DNA of 64,000 nt from Bdellovibrio sp. ZAP7 (GCA_945874535.1 CAMCGZ010000006.1:1-64000), one strand, 5' to 3'; shown: positions 43,061-51,945, counted from the stretch's first letter. Notes: generated from the sequence alone by a model not told the origin. A program made the numbers and translations.

Positions 43061-44098
43061 ATGTCGCCACGTTATTATTACTCCCTTTGTCAAACCGGGG
43101 CTGAGAAAGCCATGCGCGAAGAGATCTTGAATGAGTTTCCGGATCTCAGGTTCGCATTTTCCAGACCGGGCTTTGTGACCTTCAAGCAAAAGGACGACGG
43201 AGGAGGGGATTGGGTCCATTTCACCCGTTCCGTATTTTCGAGGGTCTTCGGGACCAGTGTGGGACAGTCGAAGGATCAGGCAGCCTTGGAGGCCCTTCTT
43301 GAGTTGATTCCCGAAGGGGCTCCTGTTCATGCATTCGATCGTGATGTTTTTGTCCCGGGTGACGAACCTGAAGGTTTTGTCGAGGACTCCGGGATTCACG
43401 AGGAACTGAAGGGGGTGTCTCATTCACTCAATTTCAATTTGAAGCCGGTCGAAGGGCAGCCGGTTTACGATCTGATCCGGATCGATCCCGGGCACGTTTT
43501 TCTCGGTTTTCATCGCCACTCCGGTGCTTACCTTCCTTTTCCGGGAAATCGGACGGGACTCGATGTCCCCGCTCATTCTCCTTCCCGCGCCTGGTTGAAG
43601 CTCGAGGAGGCCCTTCTCCGGTTCAAGCCTGCAATCCGTTCCGGAACCGAGGTGCTCGAGGTCGGTTGTGCGCCGGGTGGAGCCACCACGGCGATGCTCG
43701 ATCGTGGATGGAAGGTCACCGGAATCGATCCGAAGAAGATGGATGCTTCCCTCGACAAAAAAACGGATTTCCGGCTGATCCGCAAGCCGGCCAAAGAGGT
43801 GAAGCCTGAGGATCTCAGTGCAGTGAATCCACGTCTGATCGTCCTCGATATGAATCTGGCCCCCTTGGAAACGCTGGATGAGCTCGAACACGTGGTACGT
43901 ACCCTCAGGTTGCTTCACGGGAAGCGCCTGGCTCTCACCCAAGGCTTACTCACCATCAAGTTGAATGACTGGAGATTTGCCCATCACGTACCGCTGTACC
44001 TCAAACGGATCCGTGAGCTCGGTTTCATGGAGCTGACTGCTCGTCAATTGTGCTCGAATCGTCAGGAATTCTTCGTATTCGCCAACGGATTCAAATAA
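43061..44098 (+). CDS. RlmM-like FtsJ-fold RNA 2'-O-methyltransferase
   Basis: 345 aa from the ATG at 43061. The N-terminal ~170 residues resemble a THUMP-like RNA-binding region (MSPRYYYSLCQTGAEKAMREEIL). The C-terminal half is an FtsJ/RrmJ SAM-dependent methyltransferase: GTEVLEVGCAPGGATTAMLDRGWKVTGIDPKKMD (~205-238, SAM-binding) and LIVLDMNLAP (~262-271) in the place of the catalytic Asp. This arrangement matches RlmM, which methylates C2498 of 23S rRNA, but the substrate is not proven. It is divergent from the tonB operon. Confidence 0.8.
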   Translation: MSPRYYYSLCQTGAEKAMREEILNEFPDLRFAFSRPGFVTFKQKDDGGGDWVHFTRSVFSRVFGTSVGQSKDQAALEALLELIPEGAPVHAFDRDVFVPGDEPEGFVEDSGIHEELKGVSHSLNFNLKPVEGQPVYDLIRIDPGHVFLGFHRHSGAYLPFPGNRTGLDVPAHSPSRAWLKLEEALLRFKPAIRSGTEVLEVGCAPGGATTAMLDRGWKVTGIDPKKMDASLDKKTDFRLIRKPAKEVKPEDLSAVNPRLIVLDMNLAPLETLDELEHVVRTLRLLHGKRLALTQGLLTIKLNDWRFAHHVPLYLKRIRELGFMELTARQLCSNRQEFFVFANGFK

Positions 44099-44104
44099 TC
44101 CCGA

Positions 44105-45184
44105 TCAGCGGCAGCTCGCAGGCACTTCGAGTCTTCTTCCGATGAAGTTTTCCACGGTTGCTTTTTCGAGGGTTTGATAGAGGCGATTCAGGCGTCCCTT
44201 CCAGGTCCCGTCCAGGGTGCCTCGTTTGGAAGCGCATGCCCGATTCAATACCTGCTCGGCCTGACTCCACAAGGCATCAATCGTGTTGGGATAGCGGCTG
44301 TTTCTCATCTGTTGGTACAGATTTTTCTGTTCTTCCGAGGCTAGCCTCAGGTACTTGGCTGTGTAATCCATCATGGCCACCAGTCCCGGATTGATCGTGT
44401 GGCGCTCATTCAGCCCCTCGGACAAGTCGATCGTCGTCCAGGCACCATGGGCATAGGCGTTCAGTTCATCCAGCAGGATGTCAAGACCCTGGGCACCCGA
44501 AGCGCCCTCAAGATAGGTTTCGACATAGTGGTCTGACCTTTCTTCCCGGCTCATGAGTTTCACCACTTGGCTCCGGTGGAAGGTTTTCATCCGTGGAGCA
44601 TCGACCACTTTCTGATCGATGAGAAAGTAGCTGGCCTGGGCATCTTGCTTTTCGATTTCCCCGTCCAAAAGGTGCAAGCTCTCGTGAACCCCGGTGTCGA
44701 GTGCGTCGACCACGCTTTCTCCCTTTTCGATGCCGGAAAAGAAGTCGAAACTTTGCTTGTTTTTCAGGCGGTCAATCACCGTATAGCCGGCTGGATTGTG
44801 TTGCTTCAAGATCCGGAGTTTGGAGGCACGGGAATTCGGATTCGAAAGGTCACCCTGATCCACCAGCTTGAAGGATTGATCCAGGCTCTCTTTCAATCCG
44901 GGATAAGCCGAAAAAACCGAAGTCGGAATCGCATCGAAGCGGTTTCCCTGCTGGGTCACCTTTCCAGTGGCATCGCGAACACGGAAGGTGATGTTCTCGC
45001 CTTGCTTCTCAAGCTCGAAGCGCATGATTCCTGCTTTTTCCACCTGGATCCCGGTTTTGTTTCCGACCTGATACATGATGATTGAAAACCCATCCTGCAT
45101 CAGGACAGTCGGGTGGGCCGAGGCGGTGGTGAGGACGAACGGAAGGAGGAGAGACCAGCAAAAAACCCAGGATGAAAAGTTCAT
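44105..45184 (-). CDS. Exported protein with an HExxH motif, putative zinc metallopeptidase
   Basis: 359 aa from the ATG at 45184 (AGGA upstream; the track start at 45202 is less likely). A signal peptide MNFSSWVFCWSLLLPFVLTTASA precedes the mature chain. Residues 163-175 read DTGVHESLHLLDG, an HExxH zinc-binding motif (His167, Glu168, His171). A second conserved-looking segment LLDELNAYAHG (~237-247) could supply the third ligand (Glu240). No known peptidase family is recognised, so activity is inference. It is convergent with the RlmM-like gene (6 bp gap). Confidence 0.65.
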   Translation of the reverse strand: MNFSSWVFCWSLLLPFVLTTASAHPTVLMQDGFSIIMYQVGNKTGIQVEKAGIMRFELEKQGENITFRVRDATGKVTQQGNRFDAIPTSVFSAYPGLKESLDQSFKLVDQGDLSNPNSRASKLRILKQHNPAGYTVIDRLKNKQSFDFFSGIEKGESVVDALDTGVHESLHLLDGEIEKQDAQASYFLIDQKVVDAPRMKTFHRSQVVKLMSREERSDHYVETYLEGASGAQGLDILLDELNAYAHGAWTTIDLSEGLNERHTINPGLVAMMDYTAKYLRLASEEQKNLYQQMRNSRYPNTIDALWSQAEQVLNRACASKRGTLDGTWKGRLNRLYQTLEKATVENFIGRRLEVPASCR

Positions 45185-45251
45185 GGTTCCTGGCATTCGC
45201 AAGGAGCATGCCCGGCTCAGACCCTCTTCAGATGAAATCCGGGAGGGTTCG

Positions 45252-45290
45252 ATGAAAAAAATACCCGGTTTGCCCAGACCCTGGGCATGA
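45252..45290 (+). CDS. Possible 12-codon leader peptide
   Basis: ATG AAA AAA ... TGG GCA TGA (MKKIPGLPRPWA), preceded by GGGAGGG at good spacing, 46 bp before the acyltransferase gene. Its last codons form a perfect 7 bp hairpin. It may be a translated leader, or chance; there is no T-run on this strand to suggest an attenuator. Confidence 0.2.
   Translation: MKKIPGLPRPWA
45271..45287. promoter_or_regulatory. Perfect 7+7 palindrome with a 3-nt centre
   Basis: TGCCCAG ACC CTGGGCA lies between the divergent exported HExxH gene and the acyltransferase gene. It could be an operator or an RNA hairpin. Confidence 0.4.
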
Positions 45291-45336
45291 ACAAAAACAG
45301 TTGAGTAGCGGGTGTACCGGATGGGACACTAGCTTT

Positions 45337-46140
45337 ATGGAGCAACCTTCAGAACGGCGACGTCGCGATCTTCCTGTCGAGGAACCGGGTCAATCAGGAT
45401 GGTCGGGAAGGTATGAGCGCTGGCTCAGAAAGTATCCCGAACTCACCCATGGACTCACTTTGATTCCGGTCTACGGGGTTGCCGCGATGATTGCGGGCAC
45501 AGCCATGGTCCCCGGTGTGATGTTTTTCAAATGGATGACCGGTTTGGCCCAGTCGCCGGGTGCAGGGCTGGATGCCCTCCTGAATGGGGTGGGGCTGGGT
45601 GGGGGGTTTTTTCTGTCCGGTTTCGCATTGATGGCCATCGTGCCGGGAGTGACGGCATCCATTCGATCCCGTGTCCGGCCGGATCGCGGCCCCAGCCATT
45701 CCAACCGGTTCATTCCCTGGTACCTGTTCAACTCTCTGGCCTACCTGGTACGCTACACTTTTCTGGAATTCGTGACGCCTACGCCCCTCAGTCTTTGGTA
45801 TTTTCGCGCGATGGGAATGAAGGTGGGCAAGAGGGTGGTGATCAATACCACCCACATTACCGACGCTCCCTTGATCACGCTCGAAGACGGTGTGACCATC
45901 GGTGGCTCGGCCGTGATCCTGGCCCATTACGGAATGGAAGGCTACCTGATCATCGCTCCAGTAGTGATCAGGAAGAATGCGGTGATCGGTCTGCATGCGA
46001 AGATCCTGGCCGACGTCGAGATCGGTGAAGGTGCCCGTATTCTGCCTGGATCCGTGGTGATGCCGAAGACCGTGGTTCCTGCCGGTGAGATCTGGGGCGG
46101 GATTCCAGCCGTACGGATCGAGTCCCGGAAGGTCAGTTAG
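45337..46140 (+). CDS. Membrane-anchored hexapeptide-repeat acyl/acetyltransferase
   Basis: 267 aa from the ATG at 45337. Two to three TM segments lie in the first ~125 residues (GLTLIPVYGVAAMIAGTAMVPGVMFF, GVGLGGGFFLSGFALMAIVPG). The C-terminal ~130 residues form a left-handed beta-helix with hexapeptide repeats (VGKRVVINTTHITDAPLITLEDGVTIGGSAVILAHY, then VIRKNAVIGLHAKILADVEIGEGARILPGSVV). It resembles the terminal acyltransferase-like domain of some nonribosomal peptide synthetase-associated proteins. The acceptor is unknown, probably envelope. The 3' end overlaps the convergent MCE gene by 8 bp. Confidence 0.75.
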   Translation: MEQPSERRRRDLPVEEPGQSGWSGRYERWLRKYPELTHGLTLIPVYGVAAMIAGTAMVPGVMFFKWMTGLAQSPGAGLDALLNGVGLGGGFFLSGFALMAIVPGVTASIRSRVRPDRGPSHSNRFIPWYLFNSLAYLVRYTFLEFVTPTPLSLWYFRAMGMKVGKRVVINTTHITDAPLITLEDGVTIGGSAVILAHYGMEGYLIIAPVVIRKNAVIGLHAKILADVEIGEGARILPGSVVMPKTVVPAGEIWGGIPAVRIESRKVS

Positions 46141-46936
46141 CGCCTTCGCCGCTGTCCTTGATGGTCTGGCGGATGATATTTCTCATGATCCGGTTCCGGT
46201 TGGTCTGCCCGATCAGTGCTTTGGTGTCATCGTAAAGGGCCGGGTCATTGATGAAAGCTCCCAAGGATCCGCGGCCGTGGTCGATTTTTTCCAGAATCGA
46301 ATTCAAGTGTCCCACAGTGGACTTCAATTTCATCTGGTTCAGTTCCTCGTTCATCCGGGTGGAAACCTCAGCAAGATTCTTGCTGGTCGTCGTCAAACCT
46401 TCGAAGAACTGGTCGGCACGGTTTCCTCGATTGAAGGCCGACAGGATGCGCTCGAGATTCTCGGTAGTCGACGTCAGTTTGGCCATGAGGCGGTCGCTTG
46501 AAGTCAGAATCTGTGAAATGTCCTTGTTCAGTCCGTGAGGGATTTCTCCGTCGTTCGCCACCACTTCTTGGGCAGGGTCTCCCGCATTCAGTGAAAGGTA
46601 TTTGTCACCGAGTACCCCTTGGGTGACCACTTCCACAGTCGAGTCTTTCCGGATATAGACCGCATAGTCCCTCTCGACGGTGAAGTCGACTTTCATATCC
46701 CGCTTGACCGGGTCGAAGGAGATTCCGGAGACGGATCCGATCTGAAGCCCCCCGAGGGTGACTTTCGCACCATGGACCAGTCCGTCGATCTTTTCGAAAT
46801 GGGAAGTGTATCGGTTCACCGAAGTGAAGACACTCTGTTTGCCACCCAGAATGATGATCGAAGCCATGGTGATACTGAGACCGATCAGCACGAAGGTTCC
46901 TACGCGTGTTTCGATTTTCTTTTCGTCGGCTTTCAT
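46133..46936 (-). CDS. mlaD: MlaD-type MCE-domain protein
   Basis: 267 aa. One N-terminal TM helix (VGTFVLIGLSITMASIIILGG) anchors the protein in the inner membrane. An MCE domain follows (~38-118): HFEKIDGLVHGAKVTLGGLQIGSVSGISF and GVLGDKYLSLNAG. The remaining ~145 residues are helical (DRLMAKLTSTTENLERILSAF), longer than E. coli MlaD (183 aa). It should form a hexameric ring with the MlaE/F permease to carry phospholipids between membranes. It overlaps mlaF by ATGA. Confidence 0.9.
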   Translation of the reverse strand: MKADEKKIETRVGTFVLIGLSITMASIIILGGKQSVFTSVNRYTSHFEKIDGLVHGAKVTLGGLQIGSVSGISFDPVKRDMKVDFTVERDYAVYIRKDSTVEVVTQGVLGDKYLSLNAGDPAQEVVANDGEIPHGLNKDISQILTSSDRLMAKLTSTTENLERILSAFNRGNRADQFFEGLTTTSKNLAEVSTRMNEELNQMKLKSTVGHLNSILEKIDHGRGSLGAFINDPALYDDTKALIGQTNRNRIMRNIIRQTIKDSGEGAN

Positions 46937-47691
46937 CGGATATGGGCTCCTGTGGTGAAGGATTTGACAAGCGCGTCGTTTGACTTCTTTATTTCATCGA
47001 CGCTCATGATGAGTTCAATTTTTCCCTGGTTGAGAATGGCGATGCGGTCGCAGATCTCGAAGGCGGCCGGAATGTCATGGGTGACGAAAATCCCGGTCAT
47101 TCCCCTGCGCTTGAAGGAGAGAATATTTTGCAACAAGCGCCCGGTATTGACCGGATCGAGGCCGGCAGTCGGTTCGTCGAACAGGACCACTTTAGGTTGA
47201 AGGATGACCGATCTGGCGAAACCGGCGCGTTTTTGCATCCCGCCGGAAAGTTCGCTCGGAAGCAGGTGGTTCGCACCCTTCATATCGATCATTTCGAGCA
47301 GTTCATCGACCCGTTCGTGGATCTCGCTGTCAGTCATCAAGGCGTGTTCCCTGAGGGGATAGGCGAGATTCTCCTCGACAGTCAAAGAATCGAAGAGGGC
47401 GCCATTCTGGAACACATAGCTGATCCGTGTCCGGACGCTGAACAGTTCACGCTCGGTCAGAGGAATCAAGTTACGTCCCTCAAACAGAATCTCTCCCGAG
47501 TCCGGATGTTCGAGCCCAATGATCGATCTGAGAATGACGCTTTTTCCCGTGCCCGAACCGCCGAAAAGTCCGAGGATCTCTCCATCGCGGAGATCGAAAC
47601 TGACTCCACGGTGGACGACTTTCTCGCCGAAGGCCTTGTGAAGGTTCCGGAGGCTGAGGGCGATATTCGGTGTTGGGTTTTCCTGTGTCAT
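46933..47691 (-). CDS. mlaF: MlaF-type ABC ATPase
   Basis: 252 aa ABC-transporter ATPase. Walker A LFGGSGTGKSVILRSI (~36-51), Q-loop YVFQNGALFDSLTVEENLAYPL (~93-114), signature LSGGMQKRAGFARSVI (~144-159), Walker B VVLFDEPTAGLDPV (~164-177) and the switch His in VTHD (~197-200). The LFDSLTVxENxxxPL segment is typical of MlaF. It drives lipid transport with MlaE and MlaD. Confidence 0.93.
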   Translation of the reverse strand: MTQENPTPNIALSLRNLHKAFGEKVVHRGVSFDLRDGEILGLFGGSGTGKSVILRSIIGLEHPDSGEILFEGRNLIPLTERELFSVRTRISYVFQNGALFDSLTVEENLAYPLREHALMTDSEIHERVDELLEMIDMKGANHLLPSELSGGMQKRAGFARSVILQPKVVLFDEPTAGLDPVNTGRLLQNILSFKRRGMTGIFVTHDIPAAFEICDRIAILNQGKIELIMSVDEIKKSNDALVKSFTTGAHIR

Positions 47692-47698
47692 GTGACGC

Positions 47699-48496
47699 TC
47701 AGTATTTCGGATACACCGTGATGATGAAAAGTTTGGTCAGGAAAAAATCCGCCACCATGATGAAAATCGAGCTCATCACCACCACGTCGGTGGTGGTCCT
47801 GCCGACCCCACGGGTTCCTCCGTCGCTGTGCAAGCCCTTCCAGCAGGCCGTGATCGCGATGAAAAAGGCGAACACCACAGTCTTGGCCATTCCGGTGAAG
47901 AGGTCGGCCAGAGTCAGGGTTTCCATCGATTTTGCGATAAAGAAGTTGAATCCGATATTGAGTTCGATTTTGGCAATCAGCATCGCACCGATCAATCCCA
48001 CATAGTCGGCAAGAAGGGTGAGGATCGGCAACGAGAAGACGCAGGCGAGCAATCGGGGGATCACGATTTTCTGGACGGGTGAGGTGCCGAGTGCCCGGAT
48101 CGCGTCGATCTGTTGGGTCACTTTCATCGAAGCGATTTCCGAGGCCATTCCCGAACCGATCCGGCCTGCCACGAGGAGACTGGTGAAAACCGGGCCCATT
48201 TCTCTCAGAATCGAGAGCGAGGTCAGCTTGGGGACGTAGAGGGTTCCGCCGAACCTCGCCAGTCCGAAGCCGAACTGCAAGGCCATCACAGAGCCGGTGG
48301 CAAGACCCGTGATCAGAACCAAAAGGAGGGAGTCCACACCGATTGCTGCCATTTGTTGCAACATCGGCTTCCAGGGAAAGGGAGGAATGAATAGCTCGCG
48401 GAACGCTTGCATGGAGAGTCGAGCGAAGCCGCCCGCAAATCGGGAGCTCTCCATCATGCGAAAACCGATTCGTTGGGGTAGTCCGAGTTCACTCAC
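47699..48496 (-). CDS. mlaE: MlaE-type lipid ABC permease
   Basis: 265 aa inner-membrane protein. Five or so hydrophobic segments and the family signatures FGGTLYVPKLTSLSILREMGPVFTSLLVAGRIGSGMASEIASMKVTQQIDAIRALG (~84-138) identify MlaE. It pairs with MlaF 7 bp downstream. It overlaps the upstream lipoprotein gene by 4 bp, so all four genes form one operon. Confidence 0.93.
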   Translation of the reverse strand: MSELGLPQRIGFRMMESSRFAGGFARLSMQAFRELFIPPFPWKPMLQQMAAIGVDSLLLVLITGLATGSVMALQFGFGLARFGGTLYVPKLTSLSILREMGPVFTSLLVAGRIGSGMASEIASMKVTQQIDAIRALGTSPVQKIVIPRLLACVFSLPILTLLADYVGLIGAMLIAKIELNIGFNFFIAKSMETLTLADLFTGMAKTVVFAFFIAITACWKGLHSDGGTRGVGRTTTDVVVMSSIFIMVADFFLTKLFIITVYPKY

Positions 48497-49029
48497 TTGA
48501 GGATCAAGTTATCATGAAAGCTTTGAAAAACAGAGAGATCTCGTTCGAAGCTGCCGGTCGGACCGACCAAGACCAGGTCGTAAATGCAAGACGGGGATTT
48601 GACGATGGTGATCTTGAACTTCCTAGCCTCACCCGAATACATTCCCTCCGCAACGGTGCTCAGCGCCGGGAATCCGGACAGTGTGTGCGGGGTTTCAGAC
48701 AGGACATGAAGTCGGTCCCATTGGGAGAGCAGGGTCTGCGTCACCGACTTCAGGCTCTCACGATTTCTCTTCTTTGAGCGGTCACACACTGAGTTGATCG
48801 AAATGACCGCGGAAGTATCCGGCGACTTCCAGGCGGCGTCTGGAATGTCTGTATGGCTTTGCGCCGAACTCTCGATTTCGAGTCGTTTCCAACCTGAGGT
48901 GCTGTCAGGCATCCCGCTTGTCGGAGAATTGACAGCCTTCTCTTCCAAAGGTCTGACCGTTCCCACCAGGATGCTGCATCCAGAGGACCACATGGCGAGG
49001 ACGAGTAAGCAAGAGCAGAGTGATTTCAT
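48493..49029 (-). CDS. Lipoprotein, first gene of the mla operon
   Basis: 178 aa. The long antisense ORF of the track (492 aa) is only genuine from the ATG at 49029, where a lipoprotein signal begins: MKSLCSCLLVLAMWSSGCSIL with the lipobox Cys at 18. The rest has mixed strands and a C-terminal FDLVLVGPTGSFERDLSVFQSFHDNLILK-like segment (read here from IYDLVLVG onward). It overlaps mlaE by ATGA. It may be the outer-membrane or periplasmic component of this lipid transporter, replacing MlaA/MlaC, but no family is recognised. No strong ribosome site is seen. Confidence 0.6.
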   Translation of the reverse strand: MKSLCSCLLVLAMWSSGCSILVGTVRPLEEKAVNSPTSGMPDSTSGWKRLEIESSAQSHTDIPDAAWKSPDTSAVISINSVCDRSKKRNRESLKSVTQTLLSQWDRLHVLSETPHTLSGFPALSTVAEGMYSGEARKFKITIVKSPSCIYDLVLVGPTGSFERDLSVFQSFHDNLILK

Positions 49030-49101
49030 GTGTTTACAAGATCGTAGGGCAAGGGAGTCTGAAATTGAAAGAGAAAAAATGAAAAACTTCCGGAATCTGG
49101 A

Positions 49102-49131
49102 TTGCGACCGGGAGGCAGATACTGCCACAAT
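49102..49131 (+). promoter_or_regulatory. Candidate promoter of the flagellar block
   Basis: TTGCGA, 18 nt, CACAAT preceded by TGC (extended -10). Predicted start near 49138. I find no good sigma-54 (GG-N10-GC) or FliA-type (TAAA-N15-GCCGATAA) site in the 141 bp gap. Confidence 0.35.
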
Positions 49132-49170
49132 GGGAAACAAGTACCTGGGCAATTCACGACTAGGAAGGGA

Positions 49171-51945
49171 GTGATCGGTACGGTGAGTGACATCAAGAAG
49201 CCACACAGGGTTTGGATCGGACTCGGCGCGCTCTTTGCGCCTGTGTTTTGTCTTGCCATGGAGTTCGACGGATCGGTCGAACTGGCCAGCCAAGCTTCTT
49301 ATTCCCGACTCAAGATCGCTCTCGACGAGTCTTTCCGGCCGCGGATCGAAAGCGGACAACAAGGTTTCAAAATCGTCATTCCTGCCGCAACCCTCATGGA
49401 TCTTGGCGTTCCTTTCGGCGCCGAGGAGAAATTCAATGACTTCCTGAAGGGGATCTCCGATGAGCGACTGGTTCAGCTGAAGGTCCGGGAAAAAGAAGAC
49501 TCGCTCGTGCTCGAGGGAAAGTACCGGTTTCCGACCGGATCCAAAGCATTGGCTCGACCGGCAATGGAGCATTTCGACTTCCGCAGAGACGATCAAGGCA
49601 AGTTCGTCGTCGATTTCTTCTACCGGAAAGGGCCCACCCGCGGTGATGTCGAGCGTGAGACCCGGGCGCGCGAACTGGCCCGTCTTCAAGCTGAAAGAGA
49701 AGCGATTCGCCGCAGGGAAGCCGAGAAAAAAGAGAGTAAACGGAAGCGCATCGAGGACGGAAGGAACGCTCTCTTGTTTTGCGAACGCCCTTTCAATCGT
49801 CAGAGCACGGTTTTTCTGAGATTCCGTGCCGAGCATTCCGCTTTGGACCTTTCCAACTACTTTCCCGAGAAAATCCCCGATCATCGTTACGAGTATCCCG
49901 AACCGAAAGGGGCCGGGGAAGAGTTCGACATGATCCGCCTCGCACTCAAGCTGAGCCGCGAAAACCAGCATGCGCTTTCTATCAAGACTGTCGAATTTCT
50001 CGATAAACAGTATCCGAAGTCACGCTATCGCAATGAAATGGCCTTTTTGAAAGCCAACGCCTATTTCAGGTTGGGTCTCGAGGATCAAGGCCGTGATTTG
50101 ATTCGTGACATCGCCAAGCGGGCGAAGGGAACCGAGGTGGGTCTCCAGGCTTCCGGATTCATCGCTGCGCAGAGCTTCCAGAAGAAAGAATGGCTTTCGG
50201 CACTCGAGAGCTTCCTCGCACTTAAAAAAGAGATGCCGAAACATCCACTGCTCTGGCTTTTCCGTTATGGAATCGCGGAGTGTCTCTACCAGATCCGGCA
50301 GTCTGAACAGGCGATCGAGGAGTATCAATGGCTGGCTCAGAACGCACCTAAACCGGAAGTCCGTGCTGAAGCCGCATTCAAAGCGGGAGATGCCCACTTT
50401 GAAAGAGGTCAGTACGCCCAAGCCGCAACGTCTTACGAAGCTGCAGTGCGCAAGCACAATAAAGAATTGCCCCACTATCCACTGGTTCTCCTGAATTTGG
50501 GGGAGAGTTACTTTCAGTTGGAGGAATCACAGAGATCTGTGGGGGTGTACAAGCGGTTCATCGAGATTGCGCGGAATCAACCCTCTGCCTGGAAAGCCAG
50601 TCTGCGGATCGCCGAAATCACCGCGATGAATGAGCATGTCAATTCGAGGGCGGAAGGGGCCTTGATCGGCACGATCAATCAGTACCCGCTGTCTCCCGGT
50701 GCGCTGGTGGCCCGGCTGCGCCTTTTGCCTTGCGGGAGTCACGGGGGTTTCGATTTACCTGCTGCCGAGCGCTTCATTTCCTCTCCTGAGGTGAAGAATT
50801 TCTCCGGTGAAGGGGCCGTTTATGACGGTCCATTCCGGGATCTGGTCGCATTGACCGAGGTCCGGATGCTGATTTCGTTCCATGAGGATTTGAAAGCGGT
50901 GGAAAAAGCGCTTGAGCATTTGCGGGCCAATCCCGGCGTGGATACCCGGAAGATGATCGAACAGGCGATGATCGGGGGAGTCAAGAACCTCATTGAGAAA
51001 AAAGTCGCCGAGAATGATCCATTCGGTGCGATTGCGTTGTACGAGAAGTACGGCGACTTTCTGCCCTTGCCCGCCCACGATCCTTTGGCGGACGAATTGA
51101 AAATGAAGATCGCAGCTTTTGCAGCCGAGCGGAACCTCACCACTTTGGCCAAGAAGATCATCGAACCCTTCCGTCTGATGAACGAGGCGAGTCAGCGCGA
51201 GGTGATCGCCGCGATCGAGAAACGGCTGACGCTCGAGGGGGCTGAGGATCAGGAATCCCGCAGTCTGATTGAGGCCAAGACCCTCTGGAACAGTCCCGAA
51301 TTTAAGCTGGAGGATGCCAAATCGGTCGAGTATTTGACGGGTAGACTAGCTTTCGTCCGGGATGGATCGAAATTCGCAGTCGAACGGGATCTGATTCTGG
51401 GGCTTTTGCACTGGAAAAAGAAGGATTCTGCCAAGGCGGGGATTCTTGCAGGCAAGGTGGTCGATTCCTCATCCGGACTCGGGAAGGCGGATCGGTGCCG
51501 GATCCTCGGCTGGGCAGGGGATGTTGCGATAGAGGCACAGGACCTTGAATTCGCTGAGAAAGCTTATCGAACTGGAAAAAAGCTCCGGGAACAGGTGGGA
51601 GCGACCGAAACCGGAACACTCGGGATCAAGCACCTCGGGGCCTTGCCTTCGTTGGCCTACTTCGTGCTTCAGTTGGGAGAAACCCTCGAAAAGCAGGAAA
51701 AATGGAAAGAAGCGGTTGCGCTTTACTCCGAAGCCAGTGAAAATAAAATCGGGGGAAATCGGGTGCTTTATGCGCATGCCCGGGCTCTCTTGAAAGACGG
51801 TGGAAAAGATTCCAGGATCGCAGCCAGTCGCTCACTCGAAAAGATTCAACAGAGTCAGGAAGATGATGTTTGGAAAAAATTAGCGAAGGATACGCTAAGT
51901 GAAATTGCCAAGGAGGGCAAAGTCGATGAGAAACGAAATCCGTGA
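49171..51945 (+). CDS. Large TPR-repeat exported or membrane-anchored protein heading the flagellar block
   Basis: 924 aa from the GTG at 49171 (AGGA 5 nt upstream; GTG 49183 is an alternative). A hydrophobic segment (VWIGLGALFAPVFCLAM) acts as signal or anchor. Residues ~170-210 are a charged helix (RELARLQAEREAIRRREAEKKE). From ~270 onward come tetratricopeptide-like helical repeats (FDMIRLALKLSRENQHALSIKTVEFLDKQYPKSRYRNEMAFLKA; QAIEEYQWLAQNAPKPEVRAEAAFKAGDAHFERGQYAQAATSYE). Such proteins scaffold envelope complexes. It overlaps the regulator gene by 20 bp and shares its transcript with the flagellar genes, suggesting a structural or assembly role in motility. Confidence 0.72.
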   Translation: MIGTVSDIKKPHRVWIGLGALFAPVFCLAMEFDGSVELASQASYSRLKIALDESFRPRIESGQQGFKIVIPAATLMDLGVPFGAEEKFNDFLKGISDERLVQLKVREKEDSLVLEGKYRFPTGSKALARPAMEHFDFRRDDQGKFVVDFFYRKGPTRGDVERETRARELARLQAEREAIRRREAEKKESKRKRIEDGRNALLFCERPFNRQSTVFLRFRAEHSALDLSNYFPEKIPDHRYEYPEPKGAGEEFDMIRLALKLSRENQHALSIKTVEFLDKQYPKSRYRNEMAFLKANAYFRLGLEDQGRDLIRDIAKRAKGTEVGLQASGFIAAQSFQKKEWLSALESFLALKKEMPKHPLLWLFRYGIAECLYQIRQSEQAIEEYQWLAQNAPKPEVRAEAAFKAGDAHFERGQYAQAATSYEAAVRKHNKELPHYPLVLLNLGESYFQLEESQRSVGVYKRFIEIARNQPSAWKASLRIAEITAMNEHVNSRAEGALIGTINQYPLSPGALVARLRLLPCGSHGGFDLPAAERFISSPEVKNFSGEGAVYDGPFRDLVALTEVRMLISFHEDLKAVEKALEHLRANPGVDTRKMIEQAMIGGVKNLIEKKVAENDPFGAIALYEKYGDFLPLPAHDPLADELKMKIAAFAAERNLTTLAKKIIEPFRLMNEASQREVIAAIEKRLTLEGAEDQESRSLIEAKTLWNSPEFKLEDAKSVEYLTGRLAFVRDGSKFAVERDLILGLLHWKKKDSAKAGILAGKVVDSSSGLGKADRCRILGWAGDVAIEAQDLEFAEKAYRTGKKLREQVGATETGTLGIKHLGALPSLAYFVLQLGETLEKQEKWKEAVALYSEASENKIGGNRVLYAHARALLKDGGKDSRIAASRSLEKIQQSQEDDVWKKLAKDTLSEIAKEGKVDEKRNP

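Noticed and set aside
49030-49170. Sigma-54 or FliA promoter ahead of the flagellar block
   Set aside because: No GG-N10-GC core and no TAAA-N15-GCCGATAA pattern could be found; only a sigma-70-like candidate remains.
48493-49971. 492-aa minus-strand ORF
   Set aside because: Its upstream two thirds are antisense to the TPR gene; only the part from the ATG at 49029 has a lipoprotein signal and is annotated.
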